Part shown: positions 41,039-50,454 of the stretch, in pieces
Position numbering within the stretch: the stretch's first letter is position 1
Layout of the letters: each line of letters opens with the position of its first letter
Assembly: GCA_050015055.1 (NCBI GenBank)
Contig: JBEKCD010000008.1
Location: 1-64,000 of the forward strand
Direction: 5' to 3'
DNA: 64,000 bases
Source of the DNA: JBEKCD01 sp050015055
GTDB lineage: Archaea; Thermoproteota; Bathyarchaeia; Bathyarchaeales; Bathycorpusculaceae
Program-made: the position numbers and the translations under genes
The notes under the pieces: model-generated
The model's input: the letters and a program-made list of their open reading frames with translations, nothing else
What the model was told of the DNA's origin: nothing
Database searches by the model: none

Positions 41039-41642
41039 TCCAATCGTGAATATCAAGAGTTGATACGTTCACTTATACGTTGTGAATCCAAGCGCACTAC
41101 AAGACCTATTGATCAGAGTTTAGGATTCGTGGTTCAAATCAACAATCAAATGCAGCACGTCCGTGGATTTGTCCCTCCTGCTATGAACAAAATGCATACG
41201 CCACACGAGTGTACATATAGGCTAGAAAGCAGGCTGGGGAAAATGGATACTTCAGTGGCAAATTTTCGAGAACCCATCAGCATCTTCTCCAAATTCATTA
41301 GGTTTTTTCACCAACAAGGATACCTAAAAGGTCTCTCCAGCCTTCGATATGCGCGGTGGTCTACCATACTCCTAGGTCCAAGATAAGATCCAAATATGTT
41401 TTGAGGAGACTGGGAAACTGTGCCAACTCCTTAGCAAAACCTTTCGCTGAAGTGTGTGAGCTGAGTGATTGGTGCGTACGAAAAAGGCATAAATCCCGCG
41501 GGTTCCCTTTGAAAATCGCAGATCGTACAGAGGGACGGCTCATGTGTGTTTCATGCGTGCTTTGGACTTGAGTGGAAGATTGCTGTTGCTTGGCTGCCTA
41601 ATCTTGAGTAGAACAGGAGTGTGGTGAACTGTTAAAGAGTAT
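41039..41642. other. Intergenic, no gene recognised
   Basis: Overlapping short open frames exist on both strands at 41356-41571. Neither has a ribosome binding site, and their compositions compete, so I call none. Confidence 0.4.
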
Positions 41643-42563
41643 TTGATCGGAACGGGTGGTTGGGCATACTTTCGAGTTCCGGGGCTCGGATCACTGAAAG
41701 CTTATTCAAGAATCTTCAATTTCGTGGAAGTCAACTCTACTTTTTATCAAATACCCTTACTGAATGAGGTTGAGAAATGGAGAAGAAATGTTCCCCCAGA
41801 TTTCAAGTTTTCAGTCAGAGCACATCAATCAATAACGCACCGGTATAGACTTCAGCCCGTGGAGGAGACGTTTGAAGCATTTGAACGCATGAAGCAGGTA
41901 TGCAGCACGCTGAACGCTGAGGTCATGCATCTTCAAGTGCCGCCCTCTTTTGAGCTAACTGAGACATCAATCACGAATTTTCAAAGTATGCTTTCTTCAG
42001 TGAGTCTCCGAAAGCTTCGGCTAACTCTCGAAATCAGAGGAGTAAGATCCTCAACGCTTCCTCCTGAACTGTTGAAGACCATGCAGGAATACAACATTGT
42101 TCACTGCACTGATCTTTCAAGGGCCGAGATGCCGGCGTATGAATCTGACATGCTCTATACCAGACTTTTCGGAAAGGGGAAACACAATGTGTACCAGCCT
42201 ACAGATGAGGAACTCGTAGAAATTGACAAAAAAGCCTCAGGTGGAAAGCCCGAAAAGATAGTGATGACCTTCCACTTTGTTCGAATGTACAAGGACGCAG
42301 CGAGGCTCAAAACCTTCAAGCAAACGGGGCAGTTTCCGATGGTTACAAGGTCGACGGGCTTAGACTCGTTCGAAGAGGTTCTTAGTGAAGATGCAAGATT
42401 TCCATCAACAAAGCAAGAGTTGATACGCAGCCAAGGATGGAAAATCTTTGATCTAACCGAAACTAAACGAATCCGTGTAGAAAACGTGCTGGAGAAGCTG
42501 CCGGAGGCAACCTACAACGATATAGGCGAAGTCGCCGATAGGCTAGAACGTGTGATGAGGTGA
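41643..42563 (+). CDS. DUF72 (YecE-like) TIM-barrel protein, copy 1
   Basis: The 306-residue protein belongs to DUF72/YecE: GTGGWAYFRVPGLGSLKAYS, VEVNSTFYQIP, FKFSVRAHQSITH, and C-terminal RLFGKGKHNVYQPTD. The fold resembles sugar-phosphate or DNA-repair TIM barrels, with no proven reaction. The first motif is GTGGWAYF rather than the common GTSGWSY, so copy 1 is somewhat diverged. It starts with TTG at 41643 and overlaps copy 2 by 4 bp. Confidence 0.85.
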   Translation: MIGTGGWAYFRVPGLGSLKAYSRIFNFVEVNSTFYQIPLLNEVEKWRRNVPPDFKFSVRAHQSITHRYRLQPVEETFEAFERMKQVCSTLNAEVMHLQVPPSFELTETSITNFQSMLSSVSLRKLRLTLEIRGVRSSTLPPELLKTMQEYNIVHCTDLSRAEMPAYESDMLYTRLFGKGKHNVYQPTDEELVEIDKKASGGKPEKIVMTFHFVRMYKDAARLKTFKQTGQFPMVTRSTGLDSFEEVLSEDARFPSTKQELIRSQGWKIFDLTETKRIRVENVLEKLPEATYNDIGEVADRLERVMR

Positions 42564-43753
42564 ACAATTTGGCCTCAATTCCAGATAATGTCCTTCTAGG
42601 CACTTCAGGATGGAGCTACAACGAATGGGTCGGCCCGTTCTACACGAAGATGGACAAGAGTAAACTTCGCGCTTACTCCAAGGTCTTCAAAACGGTTGAA
42701 ATCGACTCTACCTTCTACAGGTACCCGTCAAAAGGCACAGTCATCGGATGGACGAGATATTCGCCTGAAGGCTTCGTCTACACGGCGAAACTGCCTAGGC
42801 TCATCACGCACGATAAGAAACTGAGTTTAAACGAAGGGGCAGAACATGATCTGGAGAGGTTCATTCAGCTCATGGAGCCTCTTATCCTCAGCGGAAAACT
42901 CGGGTGCATACTCATTCAGCTTCCCCCAAAGTTTGATTATCGACCTCAAGAACTGGAAAGCTTCTTCAAAATACTTCCCACCCAAGTGAGGTTCGCCGTA
43001 GAGTTTCGAGAAAAGTCTTGGATGAGAAGCGAGACCTGGAGTCTGCTCGAGAAATATCGTGTTGCCTACACAATCGTCGACGAACCTCTGCTCCCTTCAG
43101 ATATCCATCTAACTTCAGACATCGCATATTTCAGATGGCACGGACGCGGCCAAAGACCGTGGTACGACTACCGCTATTCCGTCCAGGAGCTCGAGCGATG
43201 GATACCAAAAGTGAAGGATGTCGCCGGAAAAGTCGGAAAGGCATTTGGCTATTTCAACAACCATTACCATGGCTACGCGGTTGAAAACTGTCTCCAAGTC
43301 ATGGAGATGGTTGGAAACATAAGCGCGAAACAGGCTGATGCTAAGAACAAGATCGAAAAATATCTACAGAGTTCAGCCGAACTGAAGAGTTCTACTCTGG
43401 AAAGCTTTGAACCCAGAGACATGAGTCTTGAGAGTCTGATTCACTATTTCGTTCCATCGGAGAGATTGCGGAGGGCTGAACAGATCGACAACGGTGAACT
43501 AACCATCCGAGAGCAGAATGCGAGTCGAATCAATGCTGTAATTAGAAACTACCATATAGTCATAAATGTAGAAGCTGCAACGATATCACACGATTGCGCT
43601 GATTGGGAGAGAGTTCTGGCAACCAAGAAACTGTGCAAACACATCGCGAAGCTTCTTCTTTCGTTGGACAGAGAAAGAGCAACAGAAATACTCAAGAAAA
43701 TGTACTCTGAGCAAGACAAATGGCAGTTCATCCTCACACGAGCGAAAGACTAA
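42560..43753 (+). CDS. DUF72 (YecE-like) protein, copy 2, with SWIM-like zinc motif
   Basis: Residues 1-260 are a standard DUF72 barrel: LLGTSGWSYNEWVGPFYTKM, VEIDSTFYRYP, GCILIQLPPKF and WHGRGQRPWYDYRY. The extra C-terminal 130 residues end with NVEAATISHDCADWERVLAT then KKLCKHIAKLLL. His-x-Cys ... Cys-x-His at the right spacing matches a SWIM-type zinc finger, which binds DNA or proteins. GTG at 42560 overlaps copy 1's stop. A DUF72-SWIM pair in one operon suggests a nucleic-acid-linked role. Confidence 0.85.
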   Translation: MNNLASIPDNVLLGTSGWSYNEWVGPFYTKMDKSKLRAYSKVFKTVEIDSTFYRYPSKGTVIGWTRYSPEGFVYTAKLPRLITHDKKLSLNEGAEHDLERFIQLMEPLILSGKLGCILIQLPPKFDYRPQELESFFKILPTQVRFAVEFREKSWMRSETWSLLEKYRVAYTIVDEPLLPSDIHLTSDIAYFRWHGRGQRPWYDYRYSVQELERWIPKVKDVAGKVGKAFGYFNNHYHGYAVENCLQVMEMVGNISAKQADAKNKIEKYLQSSAELKSSTLESFEPRDMSLESLIHYFVPSERLRRAEQIDNGELTIREQNASRINAVIRNYHIVINVEAATISHDCADWERVLATKKLCKHIAKLLLSLDRERATEILKKMYSEQDKWQFILTRAKD

Positions 43754-44159
43754 GGCAGATATTGCGTTTTTCAAGACTCCTAGGCAACGTTTGTTCTCGC
43801 AATCAACAAGGTCCGGGGCTTCTCAGCAAACAAGGAGTGTTCAAATTGCCTCGCGAATTCAGGTGACACGCCCAGCGATTTCTAGGATCTTTTGCCTCAT
43901 CTCACGACACGTCAATTCATGGAGTGGGAGACCTTCTTACACATTTCATATCGACCTTAAGCAACACGTTCTCATTTTTTTAGAACAAGACCTGCGAATA
44001 GGTAGTTCTAGTTAATTTTCTGAGACACAAAAGTAGCTCTTGTTTGAACATACGAATGTAATAAGTCGAATCAAACTATTTATTCTAAGGAAAGAAGGTT
44101 TAAGAGCGAAATTTCATTGTTCTATTTGTGAGCAGAAAGTTGTGACCGAGTGGGACACG
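43754..44159. other. Intergenic, nothing recognised except promoter-like A+T
   Basis: An A+T-rich CAAACTATTTATTC near 44070-44085 may be the archaellin promoter. No gene is called. Confidence 0.4.
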
Positions 44160-44798
44160 ATGGGAAAAAGGATGCAACGTAGGGGTGGAAAAAACCGAGG
44201 CATCGTAGGCATAGAGGCTGCAATCGTGCTTATCGCCTTCGTGGTGATCGCTGCAGCCCTAGCCTACGTTGTCATAAACATGGGTTTTTACGCGTCTCAA
44301 ACGGCTAAGTCAACTATTGACAAGGGCATCCAAGAAGCTACCAGCGCCCTTGAACTTGACGGATTTGTAACAGGTCAAACAGACTCCACCGGAAACGTAA
44401 CGTATCTTGCAATCCCGCTGAAGCTGGCCGTGGGCCAAGCGGACGTCGACCTGGCTGTCCACACAGTTGTTGTTGCGGTGGAAGGAGGGAACTTTTCACT
44501 TGCGAACATTTACAGCGGGGCGGTGACGTCGAATGAGACAGACACTGCCAACTTAATGGCGAACGTAACAAATGCTCCGAACGCCACCTGCTTCATCTAC
44601 AACAGTCAGTTCGCCACTGACACGACTCTCAAGCAAAACGCAAAGGCATACCTCGTCCTAAACCTAGGAGACACGTATGCGCTGGCACCATACAGCCAGC
44701 TCACCGTTGAAATCAGAACAAGCAAGGGTGCCGCCCTGATGATCATGAGAGAGATACCCGGTAGCTTGCCCCCTAGCTCGATGGTCGACCTCGGCTAA
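44160..44798 (+). CDS. Archaellin (archaeal flagellin)
   Basis: ATG at 44160 (alternative ATG 44172) gives about 212 residues. The N-terminus is a class III signal peptide with a basic start, then NRGIVGIEAAIVLIAFVVIA, cleaved by FlaK/PibD after the Gly before IEA. The hydrophobic helix AALAYVVINMGFYASQTA assembles the filament core. The rest is Thr/Asn-rich beta structure with N-x-S/T sites (LANIYSGAVTSNETDTANLM). No other fla gene is nearby, so this is an isolated archaellin or an archaellin-like pilin. Confidence 0.86.
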   Translation: MGKRMQRRGGKNRGIVGIEAAIVLIAFVVIAAALAYVVINMGFYASQTAKSTIDKGIQEATSALELDGFVTGQTDSTGNVTYLAIPLKLAVGQADVDLAVHTVVVAVEGGNFSLANIYSGAVTSNETDTANLMANVTNAPNATCFIYNSQFATDTTLKQNAKAYLVLNLGDTYALAPYSQLTVEIRTSKGAALMIMREIPGSLPPSSMVDLG

Positions 44799-44812
44799 CG
44801 CGCGCAAAGGGA

Positions 44813-45120
44813 TTATTTGCCTGAAACGTGTATGTGGTACTGCGGCAGGCCGTAAAGATCCAGCCAGTTGGCTAGCCTTTTGAAGTCAATGTCCATTTCT
44901 TCGTTGAAGGGTTCCGACGCAGATAGAACGTAGCAGCTACCTGCTTGCGCTGGATTTCGACTAGCTCTTCGAAATCGTAGGGAGACAAGCTTAACACTAC
45001 CCTGCACTGTTGCTTCGAAGCTTCGAACACGATGACCTTGCCAGCGTATTGTTCTAAGACCCGGCTCTCCCATTTAGCGCGTCTTTCTTTCGACTTCCGA
45101 AAGATCAGAAGAGTACTATG
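44813..45120 (-). pseudogene. Frameshifted small protein gene
   Basis: A minus-strand frame from about 45110 reads LIFRKSKERRAKWESRVLEQ, then YAGKVIVFEASKQQCRVVLS and SPYDFEELVEIQRKQ, and dies. The neighbouring frame continues naturally as ASEPFNEEMDIDFKRLANWL, then DLYGLPQYHIHVSG, to a TAA at 44813. One indel near 44945 and a missing start codon break it. It lies directly downstream of the kinase gene on the same strand. Intact, it would be about 95 residues; no family is recognised. Confidence 0.5.
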
Positions 45121-45121
45121 C

Positions 45122-46828
45122 CTATGCCTTCACTTGTTCCGCTTTTCTACATGCATTCGAGAGAATGAGCATCACGTGTGGAAAGGTGAACACGCTGAAG
45201 ACCTTAGTGTATTTCGTGTTGCCCGCATTCTTGACCGCCTTGATGTTTCCGCCAGCCTGCAAATAGCCTGCAATGAATGCCTTGGCCATCAGTTCCACCC
45301 GACTCGCCACGGCAAACGGGGAAATATAATGGCCAGAATAGTACAGGAATTCTGCGACATCCCACGCTCTGTCTCCGTTTCGGCCGGCCTGCTCCAAGTC
45401 AGTGAGGTAGAGCTCGCCCTTTCTGTCAACTAGAATGTTCTCGGGCTTTGTATCACCTAAAGAAACACCCAACGCATGAACCTTGGCGAACAGGTTGCCA
45501 ACCTTTGCCATCAGCTCAAAGTCCTTCTTCAATTCACTATCATTCTTTGAAATGGCAATTCTCTTGACTGCGTTGCTGAGGTCTTCTCCCACAACGTATT
45601 CGGTGAAAATCAAACGCTCATTTGGACTCACGTACAGGAGCTCCGGCACCGCAAAACCTTCTGAGTGAAGCAATCGGTTTATCGCACATTCTCTCTCAAG
45701 TCTTGACCTTCCCAGGACAGCAAAGGTTCTAGTTCCCACAGACCACAGCGTGAGAGGAAACCATTTGAAGTTTGACCAGTCTCTGAACCTTTTTACAACA
45801 ACCCTTTTCTCTTTGCCATCAATGTTGGCACTCACCAAGTATACGTCGTTCAAGATACCCCCGATGTTCGTGACTTTGATTTTGGCGCTTTCGTCTGCCC
45901 TGAGAACTTTTCTGGCAAAGGCTCCAATGCCCATCCTGTTCGCCAGTGGAACAAGGCCACTGGCAGTCTTGACGTACACAAGGTTCTTCGGGTCGTCGAT
46001 TGGCATCCCGGCCCTTGCGCCTTCTTTGAGAAGGCGCTGAAAGCTGAAGAGTGATTCAGTGTTCTGCGAAAGAACATTCAACATCTGCGGAAGCATCCCC
46101 AACAAGGAAGCAAAAAGCGCCCTATGCCCCGTCTTCAAAAGATTTGTGAACCGAACCTTTCGAGTTCTCGCTTGGTCGACGAACTCCTTTGAAATCTTCA
46201 CATAGCCCTCGGAAAGGCGGATAGGCCCCTCTTCCTCCAGCTTCTTCAGAGCGTCCAAAAACCCGCCCAGAGTTTGTTGGAGGCCCTTTTCTTCTTTGAC
46301 AAGGGTTGGTAAGGAATCGAGCATGGGCGGAAAAAGCTTGGCCCTTGTCAGCCAAGTCTCGAACATGAAGTACTCTGGCTTTATGTAGAACTCGTATGAA
46401 AGCTCTGGAAAGTCCAGAACGAGGCTCTGCAGAAGTTCCAGGATTAGGCGTCTTTTCAACATGATTTCTTGAAGGTACAAATACGCTCCATTGACCATTG
46501 GCTTGTACGGAAAAATCAGTCCGCCCGCGAGAGCTTCACCCAGAAGACCCCTGTCCACGTCCCTTTCGAAAACCCATTTGTCGACCGCCAAAACCACCAG
46601 ACTGCTCACGCCCAGAGCCTTGACATAATTCATCAATCTAGGCTGAAAATCTTCTATAACCAGCAAGACCTGGACAGCCGTCCTTGACGTCGACAAACTT
46701 GAATAGTTACTGCACAAGCATGCCGCAGCGATTCTGGAAGACCCTGCAATGTGTCTGCTAAAGCTCAGGATATCTTCGGTCAGCTTTTCGTCTTGACGTT
46801 TTGAGCTTTGAACCAATATTCCACCCAA
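45122..46828 (-). CDS. Nucleotidyltransferase-like domain fused to a RIO/InaA-type kinase
   Basis: The 568-residue protein ends in an ABC1/RIO/InaA-type kinase domain (about 300-568). It contains RVVVKRFRDWSNFKWF (ATP-site Lys), LIFTEYVVGEDLSNAV, the catalytic loop HALGVSLGDTKPENILV (Asp, Asn) and ELYLTDLEQAG (metal-binding Asp). The first 300 residues are helical with a nucleotidyltransferase-like strand (SRTAVQVLLVIEDFQPRLMN), but the GS and DxD motifs are weak. The substrate is unknown. Family membership of the kinase half is clear; the N-terminal call is tentative. Confidence 0.78.
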   Translation of the reverse strand: MGGILVQSSKRQDEKLTEDILSFSRHIAGSSRIAAACLCSNYSSLSTSRTAVQVLLVIEDFQPRLMNYVKALGVSSLVVLAVDKWVFERDVDRGLLGEALAGGLIFPYKPMVNGAYLYLQEIMLKRRLILELLQSLVLDFPELSYEFYIKPEYFMFETWLTRAKLFPPMLDSLPTLVKEEKGLQQTLGGFLDALKKLEEEGPIRLSEGYVKISKEFVDQARTRKVRFTNLLKTGHRALFASLLGMLPQMLNVLSQNTESLFSFQRLLKEGARAGMPIDDPKNLVYVKTASGLVPLANRMGIGAFARKVLRADESAKIKVTNIGGILNDVYLVSANIDGKEKRVVVKRFRDWSNFKWFPLTLWSVGTRTFAVLGRSRLERECAINRLLHSEGFAVPELLYVSPNERLIFTEYVVGEDLSNAVKRIAISKNDSELKKDFELMAKVGNLFAKVHALGVSLGDTKPENILVDRKGELYLTDLEQAGRNGDRAWDVAEFLYYSGHYISPFAVASRVELMAKAFIAGYLQAGGNIKAVKNAGNTKYTKVFSVFTFPHVMLILSNACRKAEQVKA

Positions 46829-46922
46829 CGCAAGATGCCGCCATCATTAGAATCTATGCGCGTTCGAGATATAGTTAATGTTTCTCCCGTGTTGGTCAGC
46901 GTTTTGACGTTTCAAAAACGCG

Positions 46923-47699
46923 TTATTTGCGCTCGATTATCTTAATGTAGGCAAATGCCGCGCTCAGAGTGAAGATGGCTGAAAAGACAACAACATTCAG
47001 AATCGAGTAATAGGAGAACTGCGGAGAGCCCAGCAGGAACGAGCGAATGGTGTCAGAGGTGCTGCTCAGGGGGTTGATTTCTGCGAATGTTACCAATATG
47101 GCTGGGAACTTCCCTTCTTGTCCAAGCTGCTGAATCAGTGAAAGGGGGTAGAAGACGCTACTGCAGAAGAACAGTGCGTAGTAGACTACGCCTCTTGCTG
47201 TGACGAATTTTTCTAGGCTTGATGTTGAAACTGCGATGGCAATGCTTAGACCGGATATACCGATGGCCGTGAGAAACAATAGTCCCAAAATGACGAAGAA
47301 CTGTGGCAACGTTGGAAGGCCAAGAAAAATAAAGCATGTTGCCAGTAGGGGGGACATGTAGATCATGCCGCGCATTCCTCCAGAGAGGACGCGTCCGATG
47401 GCCAATTCCATACGTGTCATGGGCAAGCACAGCATGTAGTGGTGCACTTCTCGTCGGCGTTCCATGTTGATTTCTCGGCCTATCATGAAGGCTGAGGCGA
47501 ACAAGCCGGTGACGACGAGGCCTGGGGCGAAGAAGCTGAAGTAATTCTTTATGGTTAGGTTTGGGTTCAACACGTTGTTGTAAACGACGGCAGTGATGAA
47601 CAAGTCGGCCAGGTTCATCGTGATCAAGCCTACGAGCCACATCTTGTAGCGCAGAAAATTCCTGAAGTCATGCTCTATGATGCGGATGACTTGGCTCAT
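46923..47699 (-). CDS. ABC-2 type transporter permease (second)
   Basis: ATG at 47699 (MSQVIRIIEHDFRNFLRYKM) follows GGAGGTTGG, so the earlier in-frame start at 47735 is less likely. Six membrane spans, including WLVGLITMNLADLFITAVVY and FFVILGLLFLTAIGISGLSI, match ABC-2 permeases. The EVHHYMLCLPMTRMELAIGR loop is the family coupling motif. It is the third gene of an ATPase-permease-permease operon. Systems of this kind export drugs, lipids or polysaccharides. Confidence 0.9.
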   Translation of the reverse strand: MSQVIRIIEHDFRNFLRYKMWLVGLITMNLADLFITAVVYNNVLNPNLTIKNYFSFFAPGLVVTGLFASAFMIGREINMERRREVHHYMLCLPMTRMELAIGRVLSGGMRGMIYMSPLLATCFIFLGLPTLPQFFVILGLLFLTAIGISGLSIAIAVSTSSLEKFVTARGVVYYALFFCSSVFYPLSLIQQLGQEGKFPAILVTFAEINPLSSTSDTIRSFLLGSPQFSYYSILNVVVFSAIFTLSAAFAYIKIIERK

Positions 47700-47700
47700 G

Positions 47701-48771
47701 TCATTGCCAACCTCCGCCCTCGATCCGCCTATCATAGATAGTTACGCCCACAAAAGTGAAGAATCCGAAGAACGCGACCACAACAAGCACTGGTAACAGC
47801 GGGTTGTCCAAAGGTGTGACGGCTGTTCCCCATCGGAAAAGATCTGTAACGTATGTAAGAGGGTTCAAAGTGGCTAGCCCAGCGTACAATGGACTTGAAG
47901 CTTGCAGGACTGCCAACGGGTACATCGCCGTGCTGAGACGAACGATCAACGCGTCCAAGACGCCCATCAAGATGTCAAAACGGTCACTGGATTTTATGAT
48001 GACCGCCAGTGTGATGCTCATTCCCGACATTCCAAAGGCGAACAGGAAGAGCGCGAAAAGAGAGATCAAGAAGGCAACTGGGTTCAGCGACCCGATGACG
48101 TACAACGACACGGCTATCAAGGGTCCAACGTAGATGAAGGCTCTCAACCCTCCGCCAATTGATCGACCTAGAACCAGTTGCCTCCTTGACACGGGAAGGC
48201 TGAGCAGATACTCAAAAACTCCATGTTCAGCTTCTTCATAAAGGTCAAACCCGATGAATATGGCAGCTGAGTAAAGCGTCATTATGGACAAGCCAGCCAC
48301 GTAGTATCGAAAGTAATCGAGAAGCGAGTAAGCTGTCAGCGTATAATTATCTGCTGTCTCGGCGGACACGAGCTTCACAGACCACAAACCAACGTCAGGG
48401 GTGTTGAACCCGAATTGCAAGCTATAGTTTCCAGCTGTGGGATCAAAGTGCCCACCGCCGGCCAAGGTGCCATTCGGAAAATACACTTGAACGTCACCAT
48501 GCCCTTGCGCAGATGAAGCATTGACAAGTATGGAATTCAGATGGCTGGTTACATTGATATCGAACACATACGTCTGATTAGGTTGCAAGTACGTAGTCCC
48601 AGTCGTCAACGTGTTTGTTGGTATGCTGATCATACGTGAAGCGATTAGCCCGAACAAGACTATTTGCGAAACGAACCAAATGGCGCGCATGATAATCATG
48701 AACCTGTACTGGAAAAACAGGCGGACATCTCTTTCGATTACTAGGAGAAGCTTGTTCGTTAACGGTGTCAC
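47701..48771 (-). CDS. ABC-2 type transporter permease with ectodomain (first)
   Basis: The 356-residue permease has an N-terminal span followed by an extracytoplasmic beta-rich insert of about 90 residues (SAQGHGDVQVYFPNGTLAGG). Five spans with GVFEYLLSLPVSRRQLVLGR (the ABC-2 loop) and a C-terminal helix follow. Its paired permease lies immediately downstream and the ATPase overlaps upstream by 4 bp. The insert could bind substrate or a partner. The call is by architecture and motif. Confidence 0.9.
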   Translation of the reverse strand: MTPLTNKLLLVIERDVRLFFQYRFMIIMRAIWFVSQIVLFGLIASRMISIPTNTLTTGTTYLQPNQTYVFDINVTSHLNSILVNASSAQGHGDVQVYFPNGTLAGGGHFDPTAGNYSLQFGFNTPDVGLWSVKLVSAETADNYTLTAYSLLDYFRYYVAGLSIMTLYSAAIFIGFDLYEEAEHGVFEYLLSLPVSRRQLVLGRSIGGGLRAFIYVGPLIAVSLYVIGSLNPVAFLISLFALFLFAFGMSGMSITLAVIIKSSDRFDILMGVLDALIVRLSTAMYPLAVLQASSPLYAGLATLNPLTYVTDLFRWGTAVTPLDNPLLPVLVVVAFFGFFTFVGVTIYDRRIEGGGWQ

Positions 48772-49742
48772 TCCTTGTCCTTCTGCGCTTCTTCGATGGT
48801 CAAACCCGTGTAGTGGGCGAACACGTCGTCAAGGCTGGGTTCACTCATGCGGAAGGAAAGGATGGGCGCATTGTGTTTAACGAAAAGGCTCATTATTCTT
48901 GGAACAACTTCTTCCACCCGGTTCAGGTAAAGGCGGAGGCTTAAAGGCTTGAGCTGCAGAACGTCCACGACTTCTTTGAGACCCTTCAACTCTTCAACGA
49001 CTCCTACCGGCGGAGCCTTGTCGAGTTGCACGTCAACGATGTCTCCTCCGACGATGCTGTCCTTGAGCTTCTTAGGCGTGTCGCACACGAGCAGTTTGCC
49101 TTTGTGCATTATTCCAACTCGGTCCGAAAGCCTGTCAGCCTCATACAGCTCGTTTGTCGATAGAATGATAGTGCTTCCCTCGTCTCGGAGCTCGTAGAGC
49201 ATGTTCCAAATCTTGTGCTTGCCGACGATGTCGATCTGGGCTGTGGGCTCGTCAACGATGGCTATTTTTGGTCTCTGAATCAGAACCTTCGCCATCTCTA
49301 CCCTCTTGCGCATTCCGCCTGAGAGCGCGTGAACTTTCTTCTTGCGCGCGTCCCACATGTCCACTGTATTCAGTACTTCCTTCACTCTTCGCTTTCGCTC
49401 TCCCGTGGGCAAACCGCAGACTTTGGCGTGCCAGTTGACAACGTCCCAAGGCGTGCTCACGAACAGCATCTTGGGTTCTTGGAAAGCTATGCCAAGCATT
49501 CCGCGCACTTTTTCGGGCTGTTTCCTTATGTCATAGTCGCCTACGCAGGCCGTGCCCTCTGTGGGCTTGATGACGGTGGCGAGCATCAGAATAGTAGTGC
49601 TCTTACCGGCGCCGTTTGGTCCCAAGAGACCCATAATCTCGCCATCTTCGATGTCTAAGTTTAGATGATCTACTGCGGCCACGTTTCCGAACTTCTTCGT
49701 GAGATTCTGAATTCGAATTATCGGCGCCACTTTTCGCACCAA
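48768..49742 (-). CDS. ABC transporter ATP-binding protein (DrrA type)
   Basis: The protein has Walker A GLLGPNGAGKSTTILML, the Q-loop FQEPKMLF, the signature HALSGGMRKRVEMAK, Walker B IAIVDEPTAQID and the switch region STNELYEADRLSD, where the usual switch His reads Asn. The C-terminal DUF4162-like extension (KAPPVGVVEELKGLKEVVDV) is typical of DrrA/CcmA ATPases. It leads the export operon. TTG at 49742 or the adjacent GTG at 49739 is the start. The export substrate is unknown. Confidence 0.92.
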   Translation of the reverse strand: MVRKVAPIIRIQNLTKKFGNVAAVDHLNLDIEDGEIMGLLGPNGAGKSTTILMLATVIKPTEGTACVGDYDIRKQPEKVRGMLGIAFQEPKMLFVSTPWDVVNWHAKVCGLPTGERKRRVKEVLNTVDMWDARKKKVHALSGGMRKRVEMAKVLIQRPKIAIVDEPTAQIDIVGKHKIWNMLYELRDEGSTIILSTNELYEADRLSDRVGIMHKGKLLVCDTPKKLKDSIVGGDIVDVQLDKAPPVGVVEELKGLKEVVDVLQLKPLSLRLYLNRVEEVVPRIMSLFVKHNAPILSFRMSEPSLDDVFAHYTGLTIEEAQKDKE

Positions 49743-49805
49743 ACGAAGAAAAGCAAGTAGTGAACAGCTGATTAATTAAGGTATTACTTGAGACTGGCAG
49801 ACAAG

Positions 49806-50357
49806 TTATTCGACTACGTACCTGAAGGACATGTGTTCGCCTGCCGTTGGGCTTTTCCTGATTACGCGCAGTATATCGCCTGGCTTGGCGCCTATTGCTT
49901 TGACGCATGGGTCTAAGGAGCTTATTTGTGGCAGTTGATAAGCGTGAACCTTATACTGCAGGAGCAACTGTTCCTTCTCTTCATCCGTCAGGATTTCATG
50001 TTTTGGAACAAGCTTGTGTTCGAACAGGTCGAACGCCGGGAAGGTTTTTGGCAGAAGCTCTATCTTTTTCTTCTTTGCACCAAGCTTGACCGCATGCGTG
50101 TATCTTCCATCTGTGACGATTATTCCTCTTTCAACTTCAGCATCCTTCATTGCCTTTGTGACACGGTTTACGCTGTTTATGCCCACGGTCGTCTCGCCTG
50201 GGACGCACCATATCAAGGCTTTCTCTTTCTCCTTCGGCATATTAACAATGTAGCCTATCGCATCTTCATGTTTTTGTTTTTTAATCAGCTTGTAACCCCT
50301 GAGTTTGATCAGGGTTTCAGCTTTCCGTTCTTCCAAAGTCACTTGTTGCTTGCTCAA
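49806..50357 (-). CDS. rpoH: RNA polymerase subunit H with eukaryote-like Rpb5 N-terminal domain
   Basis: Residues about 108-183 are a complete archaeal RpoH/Rpb5 C-terminal domain: LFEHKLVPKHEILTDEEKEQ, YQLPQISSLDPCVKAIGAKP, and GDILRVIRKSPTAG. Ordinary archaeal RpoH is only about 80 residues. Here a 100-residue N-terminal domain (LRGYKLIKKQKHEDAIGYIV, KEKALIWCVPGETTVGINSV, MKDAEVERGIIVTDGRYTH) aligns in order with the jaw domain of eukaryotic Rpb5 (its VGIKTIK and ITRALIV stretches). It is not next to rpoB/rpoA genes. The C-terminal call is certain; the jaw call is by motif order and should be checked by structure prediction. Confidence 0.9.
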   Translation of the reverse strand: MSKQQVTLEERKAETLIKLRGYKLIKKQKHEDAIGYIVNMPKEKEKALIWCVPGETTVGINSVNRVTKAMKDAEVERGIIVTDGRYTHAVKLGAKKKKIELLPKTFPAFDLFEHKLVPKHEILTDEEKEQLLLQYKVHAYQLPQISSLDPCVKAIGAKPGDILRVIRKSPTAGEHMSFRYVVE

Positions 50358-50454
50358 GCTTCAGACCTTCCCGAAAACATTCGAAACCTAAACAACGCAT
50401 TAACCCTTAAACCTTGCGCTCTTGGGCCAAAATGCGTTGCAACAACAAATCTAT

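Noticed and set aside
41356..41571. Overlapping frames on both strands
   Set aside because: Both have mixed composition and no start signals; neither can be preferred.
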